The position numbers and the translations under genes were made by a program. Positions 17,138 to 26,551 of a stretch of 52,725 nucleotides of DNA are shown in pieces (position 1 is the first letter of the stretch; every line of letters starts with the position of its first letter). The stretch comes from JALSKU01 sp964556545 (GTDB lineage: Bacteria; Campylobacterota; Campylobacteria; Campylobacterales; JALSKU01): positions 1-52,725 of the forward strand of contig CAZKWE010000077.1 in NCBI GenBank assembly GCA_964556545.1, written 5' to 3'. The notes beneath the pieces are model-generated. The model did no database searches. It was given only the letters and a program-made list of their open reading frames with translations, and had not been told where the DNA came from.

Positions 17138-18538
17138 CTAACTGTTTTTCATTTTTTCAGCTTTCTCTACAGCCTCTTCAATGTTACCAACCATATAAAA
17201 TGCATTTTCAGGCAAATGATCATACTTACCTTCAAGTATTCCTTTAAAACCTGCAATTGTCTCTTCGAGTGTAACATATTTTCCGGGACTTCCTGTAAAT
17301 ACTTCTGCAACAAAGAAAGGTTGAGAAAGGAATTTTTCAATTTTTCTTGCTCTTTCAACTGTTTGTTTGTCTTCTTCGCTAAGCTCATCCATACCAAGAA
17401 TTGCAATAATATCTTGCAAATCTTTGTACTTTTGAAGTACTGCCTGAACTCCTCTTGCAACTTTATAATGCTCTTCTCCGACAATTCCTGGATCCAATAG
17501 TCTTGAAGTACTATCAAGAGGATCAACAGCAGGATATATTCCTTTTTCTGCAATGCTCCTGTTTAAAACAGTTGTTGCATCCAAGTGTGCAAAAACAGTT
17601 GCAGGAGCAGGATCGGTCAAGTCATCAGCAGGAACATAAACTGCTTGGACTGAAGTAATAGATCCTTTCTTGGTTGATGTAATTCTCTCTTGCAATCTTC
17701 CCATTTCACTTGCAAGTGTAGGCTGATAACCAACTGCACTTGGTATCCTTCCAAGAAGTGCGGACATCTCAGAACCTGATTGGGCAAATCTAAAAATATT
17801 ATCAATAAACATTAAAACATCAAGACCCATTTCATCTCTAAAATACTCTGCCATTGTAAGACCGGTTAAAGCAATTCTGTTTCTTGCTCCCGGAGGCTCA
17901 TTCATTTGACCATAGCACAAGGCAACTTTGTCAAGAACATTTGATTCTTTCATCTCATTATAAAGATCATTACCTTCTCTGGTTCTCTCTCCAACACCGG
18001 CAAATACCGAATAACCGCTGTGTTTAAAAGCAACATTATGGATAAGTTCCATTATGATAACCGTTTTACCAACACCGGCACCCCCAAATAGTCCTATCTT
18101 TCCACCTTTGGCATACGGTGCTAACAAATCGGCTACTTTTATACCTGTTTCAAATATTTCACTTTTTGTACTTTGGTCTTCAAAAGGAGGCGGATCCCTG
18201 TGAATTGACCAGTGATTTTTTGCGACAACAGGCTCACCGTTATCAACAACATCTCCTATTACATTAAAAATTCTTCCGAGAACTTCTTCTCCCACAGGAA
18301 CTTTTATAGGTGAACCAAGAGCTTTAACTTTTAAGCCTCTTACCAAACCCTCACTCATATCCATTGCTATGGTTCTTACCGTGTTGTCACCCAAATGTGC
18401 GGCAACTTCCAAGATAAGCTTATGAGTTTTTCCCTCAACTTCATATACCACTTCCAGAGCATCATTGATTTCAGGCAATTTGCCCTCAAAACTAACATCA
18501 ATGACAGGCCCCAAAATCTGGCTTATAACTCCATCCAT
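17138..18538 (-). CDS. atpD: ATP synthase beta subunit
   Basis: Catalytic F1 subunit, 466 residues. P-loop GGAGVGKT at 152-159, catalytic GERTREGNDLY, Walker B LDVLMFIDNIFRF, and ALLGRIPSAVGYQPTLASEMG. Start ATG 18538 preceded by AAGGAG. The 35-base gap to atpG holds a small 7-base tandem repeat. Confidence 0.99.
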   Translation of the reverse strand: MDGVISQILGPVIDVSFEGKLPEINDALEVVYEVEGKTHKLILEVAAHLGDNTVRTIAMDMSEGLVRGLKVKALGSPIKVPVGEEVLGRIFNVIGDVVDNGEPVVAKNHWSIHRDPPPFEDQSTKSEIFETGIKVADLLAPYAKGGKIGLFGGAGVGKTVIIMELIHNVAFKHSGYSVFAGVGERTREGNDLYNEMKESNVLDKVALCYGQMNEPPGARNRIALTGLTMAEYFRDEMGLDVLMFIDNIFRFAQSGSEMSALLGRIPSAVGYQPTLASEMGRLQERITSTKKGSITSVQAVYVPADDLTDPAPATVFAHLDATTVLNRSIAEKGIYPAVDPLDSTSRLLDPGIVGEEHYKVARGVQAVLQKYKDLQDIIAILGMDELSEEDKQTVERARKIEKFLSQPFFVAEVFTGSPGKYVTLEETIAGFKGILEGKYDHLPENAFYMVGNIEEAVEKAEKMKNS

Positions 18539-18559
18539 TAATTTATCTCCTTAGTTTGT

Positions 18560-18579
18560 TTACTTATTACTTATTACTT
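18560..18579. repeat. 7-base tandem repeat between atpG and atpD
   Basis: TTACTTA repeated almost three times at the atpG stop codon and just after it. A small slippage-prone array of unknown effect, outside any essential coding part. Confidence 0.6.
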
Positions 18580-19458
18580 TTGTGCTTCAACACCGCTTAT
18601 AATCTCAATCAACTCTGTGGTAATGGCACTTTGTCTTGCTTTATTATACTCCAAAGTTAATTCCTGAACTCTTTCGTTTGCATTATTTGTAGCATTATCC
18701 ATTGCCTGCATTCTTGCACTGTGTTCAGCCGCCAAAGAATCAATCAGGGCAAAATACATATTGTACTCAAAGTACATTTTAAGCAAATTCTCCAAAAGTT
18801 CCGTATTGTCTTCGGGCTCAACCTCTATCATGGAAGTAGAAACATCTTTTGGAGGTTCAAATCTTTTTACCGGAACTACAGTGTTAACTCTCAATTCCTG
18901 AGATATCATATTTTTATATCCATTATGCACTATGAGAACTCTGTCTGTTTTGTCTGATAAAAAGTCATCAATGGACTCATTTATAATCTCAGCTGCAATT
19001 TTTGTAGTTGGAGCTGAACTGACACCGATTTTTTGGTCAAACAGTTCTATGCCCTTAAAATTAAAGTAACCGATACCTTTTTTTCCGATTGCTTTTAATC
19101 TAACTTTTGTTTTTTTGGCAGCATACTCTTCGAGCAAAGCATTGACAGCTTTTATAGTTTGGATATTGAAACCGCCACAAAGTCCTTTGTCCGCAGTTAC
19201 AAATATAATATCAACAACTTTCGGATTGTCATTTATATCAAAAAATTTACTTTTTATCCCGCCTACTCTGTATTTGTTTATTTTATGGGAAATTTCAGAC
19301 AAAACTTCATTTATCTTGATAGCATATGCCTGTGACTCTTCTGCCGCGAGCTTTGCTTTCATCAATTTTGCAGTAGAAACAAGCTTCATTGCCCTTGTTG
19401 TTTTTTGGGTATTTTTAACACTACCAATTTTTCTCTTAATATCTTTTAGATTTGCCAT
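18574..19458 (-). CDS. atpG: ATP synthase gamma subunit
   Basis: Central-stalk subunit, 294 residues. N-terminal helix DIKRKIGSVKNTQKTTRAMKLVSTAK and C-terminal helix ARMQAMDNATNNANERVQEL, which together form the rotating coiled coil, and the DKGLCGGFN loop between them. Ten bases separate it from atpA. Confidence 0.98.
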   Translation of the reverse strand: MANLKDIKRKIGSVKNTQKTTRAMKLVSTAKLMKAKLAAEESQAYAIKINEVLSEISHKINKYRVGGIKSKFFDINDNPKVVDIIFVTADKGLCGGFNIQTIKAVNALLEEYAAKKTKVRLKAIGKKGIGYFNFKGIELFDQKIGVSSAPTTKIAAEIINESIDDFLSDKTDRVLIVHNGYKNMISQELRVNTVVPVKRFEPPKDVSTSMIEVEPEDNTELLENLLKMYFEYNMYFALIDSLAAEHSARMQAMDNATNNANERVQELTLEYNKARQSAITTELIEIISGVEAQK

Positions 19459-19467
19459 TTTATAACC

Positions 19468-20985
19468 TTAATTTGCTTCAAAAGTTGCTTTAAACTCATC
19501 CAATATCTTATTTAATTGTGCTTTTATCTCATCGTCAATCTTCTGTTTTGTTCTGATATCATCAAGCACTGAAGCATATTTTGCCTCAATAAAAGGATAT
19601 AATTCAGCTTCAAATTTTGTAACATTTTCAGCATCTATATCATCAAGATATCCATTTGCACCAGCATAAATAATAACCACTTGCTTTTCAACCGGAAGCG
19701 GTGAATACGGAGGCTGTTTTAAAACTTCAACCATTCTTTGTCCACGCTCTAACTGATTTCTGCTTGTTTCGTCCAAATCACTGGCAAACTGTGCAAAAGC
19801 TTGAAGTTCTCTGTATTGGGCAAGATCAAGTCTTAATGTACCTGCAACCTGCTTGATAGCTTTTATCTGAGCTGCACCACCGACTCTTGAAACAGAAAGT
19901 CCGACATTGATAGCAGGTCTGATACCTGAATTAAACAGATCGGTTTCCAAGAAAATCTGACCATCTGTAATAGATATAACATTAGTAGGAATATAAGCTG
20001 AAACATCACCTGCCTGAGTTTCTATAACAGGAAGAGCAGTTAAACTTCCCGCACCCAAATCATCACTCAGCTTCGCAGCTCTTTCAAGTAGTCTTGAATG
20101 CAGATAAAAAACATCTCCCGGATATGCTTCTCTTCCCGGAGGTCTTCTTAAGATCAAAGACATTTCTCTGTAAGCGACAGCATGTTTGCTTAAATCATCA
20201 TAAATGATAAGCGCATGTCTGGAATTGTCTCTAAAATATTCACCCATTGTTACACCTGCATATGGTGCCAAATATTGAAGAGCCGCAGAGTCACTTGCAC
20301 CGGCATTTACAACTATGGTATAATCCATTGCTCCATGCTCTTCAAGTTTTTTTACAATTTGTGCGACAGTTGACTGTTTTTGTCCGATAGCAACATATAT
20401 ACATGTAACATCCTGACCTTTTTGATTTATAATGGTATCAACCGCAATGGTAGTTTTACCTGTCTGTCTATCGCCGATAATCAACTCTCTTTGACCACGA
20501 CCTATCGGTACAAGTGCATCTATGGCCTTGATACCAGTTTGCAAAGGCTCATGTACTGATTTTCTTGCCATTATGCCGGGTGCTTTTTCTTCAACAAATC
20601 TATACTCGTCAGTTTCTATAGGACCTTTTGAATCAATTGGTTCCCCAAGAGGATTTACAACTCTTCCGACAACCGCATCTCCAACCGGAACTTTTAAAAG
20701 TTTACCTTCTCTTTTTACAGAAACACCTTCTCTTATATCGTTACCGGATCCAAGTATGACTATACCTACACTTGACTCTTCCAAGTTTAGAGCGATACCT
20801 TGTTCGCCATTTTCAAACTCGACCATTTCACCGGCCATTACATTCTTAAGTCCATATACCTGTGCAATTCCATCAGCAACAGAGATAACTTTTCCGGTCT
20901 CTTCGATATCTACACTTAATTCGAAATTATCAATTCTCTCTTTTATGATAGAGCTAATTTCGTCCGCTTTAATCTTTGAACTCAC
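19468..20985 (-). CDS. atpA: ATP synthase alpha subunit
   Basis: Non-catalytic F1 subunit, 505 residues. N-terminal DELSEL-like segment (about 8-30), P-loop GDRQTGKT at 171-178, IYDDLSKHAVAYREMSLILRR and PGREAYPGDVFYLHSRLLER. Starts at GTG 20985 with AAAGGAG seven bases upstream. Confidence 0.99.
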   Translation of the reverse strand: MSSKIKADEISSIIKERIDNFELSVDIEETGKVISVADGIAQVYGLKNVMAGEMVEFENGEQGIALNLEESSVGIVILGSGNDIREGVSVKREGKLLKVPVGDAVVGRVVNPLGEPIDSKGPIETDEYRFVEEKAPGIMARKSVHEPLQTGIKAIDALVPIGRGQRELIIGDRQTGKTTIAVDTIINQKGQDVTCIYVAIGQKQSTVAQIVKKLEEHGAMDYTIVVNAGASDSAALQYLAPYAGVTMGEYFRDNSRHALIIYDDLSKHAVAYREMSLILRRPPGREAYPGDVFYLHSRLLERAAKLSDDLGAGSLTALPVIETQAGDVSAYIPTNVISITDGQIFLETDLFNSGIRPAINVGLSVSRVGGAAQIKAIKQVAGTLRLDLAQYRELQAFAQFASDLDETSRNQLERGQRMVEVLKQPPYSPLPVEKQVVIIYAGANGYLDDIDAENVTKFEAELYPFIEAKYASVLDDIRTKQKIDDEIKAQLNKILDEFKATFEAN

Positions 20986-21005
20986 TTGAGCACTCCTTTA
21001 GTTTT

Positions 21006-21536
21006 TTATATTGCTTTTAGTATATGCTCAGTCATTTGAGCTTTTAATCTATCAATCGAAAAACTTATTTCGACACCTAAATCTTCAATTTCTATTTTAA
21101 TACCCGGATAGTCACTTTTGACACTTTGCAGTACTATTTTAGAATTAAATTTACTACTTAATTTTTCTTCAATACTGTTTATATTTTTTTTGTCTATTTG
21201 AGAACTACTTATAATATGGCCGATAAATTTATTATCTTTTAAAGATAATTCATATCTTAATTCATCACATATCGGTGAAATCAAATTTGTTCTATCATTT
21301 ATTACAAGTATTTTTATAAAATTTTTAAATTTTTCATCAGGATTATCAAATAACGATATGATAAAATCAAACTTTTCATTTTTTGATATTGTTGGAGAAA
21401 GAAGTATATTTTTCATCTTTTCCATAGAGTAAACTTTGTTTAAAATTTGCAAATCCTCATAATACTTTCTTATAGTTGTATCATCAGCGGATTCAAATAG
21501 AGCCTTTACATATTTTTTAGCAATCGGTGGTATCAT
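21006..21536 (-). CDS. atpH: ATP synthase delta subunit
   Basis: 176 residues, the peripheral-stalk subunit on top of F1. Start IAKKYVKALFE is the family signature and the C-terminal VKSDYPGIKIEIEDLGVEISFSIDRL forms the usual conserved end. It begins directly at the atpF stop (no gap). Confidence 0.93.
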   Translation of the reverse strand: MIPPIAKKYVKALFESADDTTIRKYYEDLQILNKVYSMEKMKNILLSPTISKNEKFDFIISLFDNPDEKFKNFIKILVINDRTNLISPICDELRYELSLKDNKFIGHIISSSQIDKKNINSIEEKLSSKFNSKIVLQSVKSDYPGIKIEIEDLGVEISFSIDRLKAQMTEHILKAI

Positions 21537-22043
21537 TTATGCAACCTTTTTCATGACAATATTGACAAGTTCACTATTGTCGAAAGTTTGTAGATTTTCA
21601 GCAAAAAGAGAATTTACGGTTTCGGCCACAACTGACTTGACCATTTTTCTTCTTTCTATCTCACATCTTTCATCATGGTATTTTTCAAGAAGTTCAAGCT
21701 CATTTGCCAATTCATCTTTGATTCTATCAGTTATAAGCTCGGCTTCTTTTTTTGCATCTTCAACGATACTTTTAGCCAGTATTTTAGAATCTTCAAGTTT
21801 TTGAACTGCTTCTTCTTTTGCTTTTTTAGACTCTTCAACTTTTTCCTGAATTGATTTAAGTGTTGATACTATCTCTTCTCTTCTTCCTTTAAAAAAGTTC
21901 TTTAAAGGTCCTGCTACATATCTGTAAAGAATGGCAGCGAAGATTAAGAAGTTTATAGTTCTGGGAATAATATCCGTACTCCCTTCTCCCGCAAAAAGTG
22001 CCAACGGAGAAAACAATATAATTAATCTAAAGAACAATTTCAT
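21537..22043 (-). CDS. atpF: ATP synthase subunit b
   Basis: 168 residues, peripheral stalk. A hydrophobic stretch at 3-18 ending in LALFAGEG looks like a signal peptide, followed by a second membrane segment (about 28-43, INFLIFAAILYRYVAGPL) and a long charged coiled coil. The signal-like N-terminus is an extension compared with E. coli subunit b. It follows the b' gene after four bases. Confidence 0.93.
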   Translation of the reverse strand: MKLFFRLIILFSPLALFAGEGSTDIIPRTINFLIFAAILYRYVAGPLKNFFKGRREEIVSTLKSIQEKVEESKKAKEEAVQKLEDSKILAKSIVEDAKKEAELITDRIKDELANELELLEKYHDERCEIERRKMVKSVVAETVNSLFAENLQTFDNSELVNIVMKKVA

Positions 22044-22047
22044 CTCC

Positions 22048-22470
22048 TTATATTTGACTAAGCTTAGTTTTTAAGCTATCTTTAAAAACAGGTAACTCAT
22101 TTTTGAGTCTTGAGTTCAACTCCTCTTTTTCCTGATTTAATTCAAGCAAAAATGACTCATAAGCTTTTTCAAGAACCGCTTTTTTAGCTTCTATTTTTTC
22201 ATTATATTCAGCTTTGACCATATTAATGGCCTCTTCTCTTATCTTGTGTGCCTCATTTTTTGCATGCTTTATCAAGTTTAAAGCCTCTTCTTCAAGATGA
22301 GAAACATTGCTACTGTTTTTCTTTGCCTGCTCCAAATCATTTTTGATTGACTCGTCTCTTTCATGCATGAATGTAAGCAACGGCTTATAAAGTATCTTGT
22401 TCAATACTACGATCAAAAAGATAAATATAACCGCAACTAACAGCAATAAACCCGGACTTATATCCAACAT
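22048..22470 (-). CDS. atpF': ATP synthase subunit b'
   Basis: 140 residues: one N-terminal membrane helix (about 5-27, PGLLLLVAVIFIFLIVVLNKI) and a charged coiled coil with KPLLTFMHERDESIKNDLEQAK. First gene of the atp cluster. Two different b-type subunits at the start of the operon, with subunits a and c absent from it, are typical of Campylobacterota. Confidence 0.92.
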   Translation of the reverse strand: MLDISPGLLLLVAVIFIFLIVVLNKILYKPLLTFMHERDESIKNDLEQAKKNSSNVSHLEEEALNLIKHAKNEAHKIREEAINMVKAEYNEKIEAKKAVLEKAYESFLLELNQEKEELNSRLKNELPVFKDSLKTKLSQI

Positions 22471-22509
22471 TGTTGCTCCTTGGTTTTTTAAAAATTCATG
22501 TATTTTACC

Positions 22510-22529
22510 AAAAGTTTCTGTAAACTTTT
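22510..22529. repeat. 8-bp inverted repeat in the parB-atpF' gap
   Basis: AAAAGTTT at 22510-22517 and AAACTTTT at 22522-22529 around a 4-base loop. It is the only notable structure in the 88-base gap between parB and the atp operon, where a transcription start or attenuator would be expected. No T-run follows on the minus strand, so it is not a convincing terminator. Confidence 0.35.
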
Positions 22530-22558
22530 ATTAAATAAAGTAAAAATTATTATTATTT

Positions 22559-23413
22559 TTAACTTATAGAGTTTAAAAAACTTTCAACCTCATTGTCTGT
22601 TTTAAATTCTATAATTATTTTATTTTCTTTTCTTTTGCTTTTTATACCTATTTTTTCTAATTTATTAACAAGTTTGTCAAGATTTTTTATTTTATTTTTT
22701 TCTACACTTTTTTTAACGAAACTTTTTTCTTTGTTTTTTATATTTTTGACAAGATTTTCCGTTTCTCTTACACTTAGTTTTTGTCCTATGATACTGTTTG
22801 TTACACTTTCTTCTTCTTTCTCTGAGAGTCCGACTAATACTTTTGCATGTCCTTGTGAAATTTTACCATGTATAAGTAAATTTTTTGTTTTTTCGCTTAA
22901 ATTTATCAATCTTAGTGTATTTGTTATCTGAGTTCTGCTTTTGTGAATTATATTTGAAAGTTCATCATGGGTAATTTTATACTGTTCTATCAACTCTTTA
23001 TATGCAGTCGCCAATTCTATAGGATTTAAATTTTCTCTTTGTATATTTTCTATAAGAGCCAACTCTCTTAAATTTTCCGATTCTATATCTGCAACTATTG
23101 CTTTTATATGTGTTAAATCGGCCAACTTTGAAGCTCTAAGTCTTCTCTCCCCGGCAATAAGCATATAACCGTCATCTTTTTTAACAACTATTATAGGTTG
23201 CAAAAGTCCATGTTTTTTTATAGATTCCGCAAGTTCGTTAAGAGCACTTTCATTAAAATAAGTTCTTGGCTGATATATGTTTGGTAAAATTTCGTTTATA
23301 TCTATTTCACAAATCAAATTTGCCTTATCTTCTATATCGTTTCTGTAAGCTTCTTCAACATCTTCTAAAATTGCTCCTATACCGCGTCCCAAAGCTTTTT
23401 TGGTTTTTGCCAT
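22559..23413 (-). CDS. parB: Chromosome partitioning protein ParB
   Basis: 284-residue DNA-binding CTPase that loads at parS and recruits ParA. N-terminal ALGRGIGAIL (the ParA-contact peptide), the ParB/Srx domain with QPRTYFNESALNELAESIKKHG and GERRLRAS (CTP-binding), ENIQRENLNPIELA, then an HTH (about 140-170, ITHDELSNIIHKSRTQITNTLRL) and a Lys-rich C-terminus. I see no consensus parS site in the window. It starts two bases after parA. Confidence 0.97.
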   Translation of the reverse strand: MAKTKKALGRGIGAILEDVEEAYRNDIEDKANLICEIDINEILPNIYQPRTYFNESALNELAESIKKHGLLQPIIVVKKDDGYMLIAGERRLRASKLADLTHIKAIVADIESENLRELALIENIQRENLNPIELATAYKELIEQYKITHDELSNIIHKSRTQITNTLRLINLSEKTKNLLIHGKISQGHAKVLVGLSEKEEESVTNSIIGQKLSVRETENLVKNIKNKEKSFVKKSVEKNKIKNLDKLVNKLEKIGIKSKRKENKIIIEFKTDNEVESFLNSIS

Positions 23414-23415
23414 CT

Positions 23416-24201
23416 CTATCCTGCCATTATAGAAGTTGCAAGATTTTGGTAAGCTTGAGAACCGGTTGATTTTATATCATATAAAATAATGGGTTTTCCA
23501 AAGCTCGGACTTTCTGCAAGTTTGATATTTCTGGGGACTACCACATAAGATGAGTTTTTCTTATCTTTAAAAAGTTTATTTTTAAAGTGTTGTTTCAAAT
23601 CAGCAAAAACCTGCTTGGAAAGATTGTTTTGCATACTGTACATTGTTGGCAAAAAACCCTTAATCTTAAGTTTAGGATTGATAGTTTTTTTGATAAGTTT
23701 TATAGTATTTAAAAGCTGAGCCAATCCCTCTAATGCAAAAAATTCACACTGTATGGGAATAATAACCGAATTTGCCGCACTCAGAGCATTGATAGTTATA
23801 CTTCCAAGAGCCGGGGGCGAATCTATGATAATATAATCAAACTGATCTTTTATCTCTTTGATTTTATTTTTAAGCACCAGTTCTCTTCCGTCGCTCTCTT
23901 GGTCGTAAAATTCTTTTTCTATACCTACTAAACCGATATTTGAAGGTGCCAAAAATAGAGTAGGAATCGAAGTTTTCAATATAATTTGAGAAAGTTTTTT
24001 ACTGCCTATGAGTACATGATAGATATTGTACTCATAATCATTCCTGTGAAAGCCAAGACCGGTAGTAGCATTTGATTGAGGATCTGCATCAATAAGCAAA
24101 ACTTTTTTTTCGGCAACTGCCAAAGAAGCTGCCAGATTGATAGCTGTAGTAGTTTTTCCTACACCGCCTTTTTGATTGGCAATAGCAATTATCTCTTCCA
24201 T
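23416..24201 (-). CDS. parA: Chromosome partitioning ATPase ParA (Soj)
   Basis: 261-residue deviant Walker ATPase. KGGVGKTT at 11-18, LLIDADPQSNATTGLGF (Walker A'), YIIIDSPPALGSITINAL (Walker B) and the C-terminal SSYVVVPRNIKLAESPSFGKP. Drives origin segregation together with ParB. Its place after birA matches the Campylobacterota arrangement. Confidence 0.97.
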   Translation of the reverse strand: MEEIIAIANQKGGVGKTTTAINLAASLAVAEKKVLLIDADPQSNATTGLGFHRNDYEYNIYHVLIGSKKLSQIILKTSIPTLFLAPSNIGLVGIEKEFYDQESDGRELVLKNKIKEIKDQFDYIIIDSPPALGSITINALSAANSVIIPIQCEFFALEGLAQLLNTIKLIKKTINPKLKIKGFLPTMYSMQNNLSKQVFADLKQHFKNKLFKDKKNSSYVVVPRNIKLAESPSFGKPIILYDIKSTGSQAYQNLATSIMAG

Positions 24202-24217
24202 ATCCTACATACTCCCT

Positions 24218-24853
24218 TTATCTTGCACTAAAGACTTTTTTATCATTTACTGTTATTGAGCCATCTTGATTAAGTTTTGCATCTTTAAGCGAAACGATAT
24301 TTTCATCAAGATGAAAACAAAACTTTTTTGTTTTATGAAATTCTATCTTATATTTGCTAAAAACTTGCTTCCATGAAAAATTTTTTTTAATTTTTTTTAC
24401 AAATTCCTCTATAAGCAAATCTCTGTTTATTCGTATATCAAGTTTGCCAAATCCTTGGGGAGCATCTCTCAGATTTAAACCTATGGAGCATATAATATTT
24501 TCACCGGTTTTAACTGTAATAACACCACCGATTTTTTTTTCATCCATATAAAAATCATTTGGCCATTTTAACCATATATCAGAGCCTCGGGCAGATAAGA
24601 TATCTTTCAACATATAAGCAAAATATATAGAAGTGGACTGTATTGGCAAATCTTTTGGCAACTGTTTCATTTTTACACAAAAAGATAAAAAAAGATTTCC
24701 GTCTTTGCTTATCCATTTATTGCCCCTGCTTCCCACACCATTTTCCTGTTTGTCTGCAACTATAAGTACAGGGGGAGTAATTTTGCCGTTTTTAAGGGCA
24801 TTTTGAATATATTTGTGAGTAGAATCTATATTTTTAAATGATATAATCTCCAA
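24218..24853 (-). CDS. birA: Biotin-[acetyl-CoA-carboxylase] ligase
   Basis: 211 residues. Attaches biotin to the carboxyl carrier protein. Seen: STHKYIQNAL, the biotin-AMP loop ENGVGSRGNKWISKDGNLFLS, LKWPNDFYMDEKKIGGV and SIGLNLRD. There is no N-terminal winged helix, so it lacks repressor function. The start is TTG 24853, with AAAGG seven bases upstream, inside the last 20 bases of fmt. Confidence 0.93.
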   Translation of the reverse strand: MEIISFKNIDSTHKYIQNALKNGKITPPVLIVADKQENGVGSRGNKWISKDGNLFLSFCVKMKQLPKDLPIQSTSIYFAYMLKDILSARGSDIWLKWPNDFYMDEKKIGGVITVKTGENIICSIGLNLRDAPQGFGKLDIRINRDLLIEEFVKKIKKNFSWKQVFSKYKIEFHKTKKFCFHLDENIVSLKDAKLNQDGSITVNDKKVFSAR

Positions 24854-25757
24854 TTTTTAACCTTTTGCCGACCAAGTACTCTTTTGCACTCATCTCTTTT
24901 TTTGAAGCCGGCTGAACTTTTAAAAGTTTTATTTTTCCTTTTTTGCATCCTATGCTTACGCTATCTTTTTCGATACTGAGAATTTCTCCGGGATTGTATG
25001 ATTTGTCACTTTCAACAAAACTCATTTGTTTGATTTTTAAATTATTTTTCAGATAAATTCCGGGCCATGGTGTAAAAGCACGATATTTCAAATATATTTT
25101 ATATGCATTGTCAAATGTTATTTCTCCATCACTTCTTGATATTTTTTTAGTATGAGACGATAAAGCCTTAAATTGCTTTAGAGGTTTTATACTGTCAAAA
25201 TTCTTGATGATATCAAGACATAGTTTCGCAGCCGCCAAAGACATTTTGTCAAATAATTCACCGACAATCATATCTTTTTTTATATCAATATACGAAAATC
25301 CGAGCATATCACCGGTATCAAGACCTTCATCCATCAGCATTGCCGTAACACCGCTGAAATCATCACCATTTAAAATAGCAGATTGTATAGGACTTGCACC
25401 CCGATATTTCGGAAGTATCGAGGCATGAAGATTGATGCATGGTGCAATATTTAGTATATTTTTAGGAAGAATTTGTCCATAAGCTGCAACGATAATAAAA
25501 TCCGGTCTGAAACTTTCTATCTGTTCTTTAACTTTATTGTCTTTCAATGTAACGGGTTGAAATATTTTCATCTCATATCCGCTACTTTGCAAAATTTTCT
25601 TTACATACGGAGGTGTAAGTATCTGTTTTCTGCCAACCGGTTTGTCCATCTGGGTAAAAACTGCCGAAACATTTATATCCTGACTATCAAGAAGTTCCTT
25701 TAAAATTACCCATGCATAATCAGGAGTACCCATAAATATTACATTTTTTATATCCAT
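24834..25757 (-). CDS. fmt: Methionyl-tRNA formyltransferase
   Basis: 307 residues. Formylates initiator Met-tRNA. Catalytic block INLHASILPKYRGASPIQSAILNGD with the Asn-His pair, and GVTAMLMDEGLDTGDML. A C-terminal OB-like domain (about 205-307) follows. Starts two bases after the proB stop and overlaps birA by 20 bases. Confidence 0.97.
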   Translation of the reverse strand: MDIKNVIFMGTPDYAWVILKELLDSQDINVSAVFTQMDKPVGRKQILTPPYVKKILQSSGYEMKIFQPVTLKDNKVKEQIESFRPDFIIVAAYGQILPKNILNIAPCINLHASILPKYRGASPIQSAILNGDDFSGVTAMLMDEGLDTGDMLGFSYIDIKKDMIVGELFDKMSLAAAKLCLDIIKNFDSIKPLKQFKALSSHTKKISRSDGEITFDNAYKIYLKYRAFTPWPGIYLKNNLKIKQMSFVESDKSYNPGEILSIEKDSVSIGCKKGKIKLLKVQPASKKEMSAKEYLVGKRLKIGDYII

Positions 25758-25759
25758 TT

Positions 25760-26551
25760 TTATTCACACTCTTTACTTATCGGGCAAAAAAGTGTTCCGC
25801 TTTTATGTATGCCTTCAAGCAAAAAACTTTTTGCATCACTTAAATCAAACCCGTTAGCCATAAACATTATCTTGTTTCTTTTTAGTAAAAAATCAGCCGC
25901 TTTCAGTTTCGTTGCAATACCGCCGGTAGCAAAAAAATTATTGGGATTTACTTTGATATTTGTTTCATCCGCACTTATAGAATAAACTATTTTTTTAAGT
26001 ATTGCATTATCATTTTCTCTTGGATCTTTATCATAATATCCGTCTATATCCGAAAGTATAACCAACATATCGGCATCAAAATAGTAAGTTACATGTGCTG
26101 AAAGTCTGTCATTATCGCCAAAAACAAGCTCATCTGTTGCAGTTGTATCATTTTCATTGATGATAGGAATAATACTGTTTTTAAGGCATACTTCTATCGC
26201 ATTTTTGGCAAATTCAGTTCTTTTTCTCGAATCAAAGTCACTGGCTGTAAGCAAAAACTGAGCAGTCAGTTTATCATATTTTTCAAATTTTTTCTGATAC
26301 TCTCTCATCAAAAAAGGTTGACCGACCGCAGCAATAGCCTGCCTGTTTGCCACTATACTTTTATCAAGCTTTATCTTGGAGTATCCGGCAGCCACCGCTC
26401 CGGAGCTTACAACTATCACTTCATATTTGTCATGCAAATTAGAAATAAATGCGACCAAATTCATCATACGCTCTTTGGCAATCCTGTTGTGTTCGCTTAA
26501 AACATGACTGCCTACTTTGATAACAATTCGTTTTAACTTAAGATTTTTCAT
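25760..26551 (-). CDS. proB: Glutamate 5-kinase ProB (without PUA domain)
   Basis: First enzyme of proline synthesis, 263 residues from ATG 26551. RIVIKVGSHVL start, VVSSGAVAAGY, IIPIINENDTTATDEL and FGDNDRLSAHV identify the amino acid kinase fold. It ends at about the kinase domain, so the PUA domain of E. coli ProB is missing. AAGGAAG lies upstream of ATG 26551; an upstream in-frame start at 26596 would overlap obg by 59 bases and is rejected. proA is not in the window. Confidence 0.94.
   Translation of the reverse strand: MKNLKLKRIVIKVGSHVLSEHNRIAKERMMNLVAFISNLHDKYEVIVVSSGAVAAGYSKIKLDKSIVANRQAIAAVGQPFLMREYQKKFEKYDKLTAQFLLTASDFDSRKRTEFAKNAIEVCLKNSIIPIINENDTTATDELVFGDNDRLSAHVTYYFDADMLVILSDIDGYYDKDPRENDNAILKKIVYSISADETNIKVNPNNFFATGGIATKLKAADFLLKRNKIMFMANGFDLSDAKSFLLEGIHKSGTLFCPISKECE

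Noticed and set aside
22471..24217. Search for parS sites near parAB
   Set aside because: No sequence close to the consensus TGTTTCACGTGAAACA was found by eye in the window.
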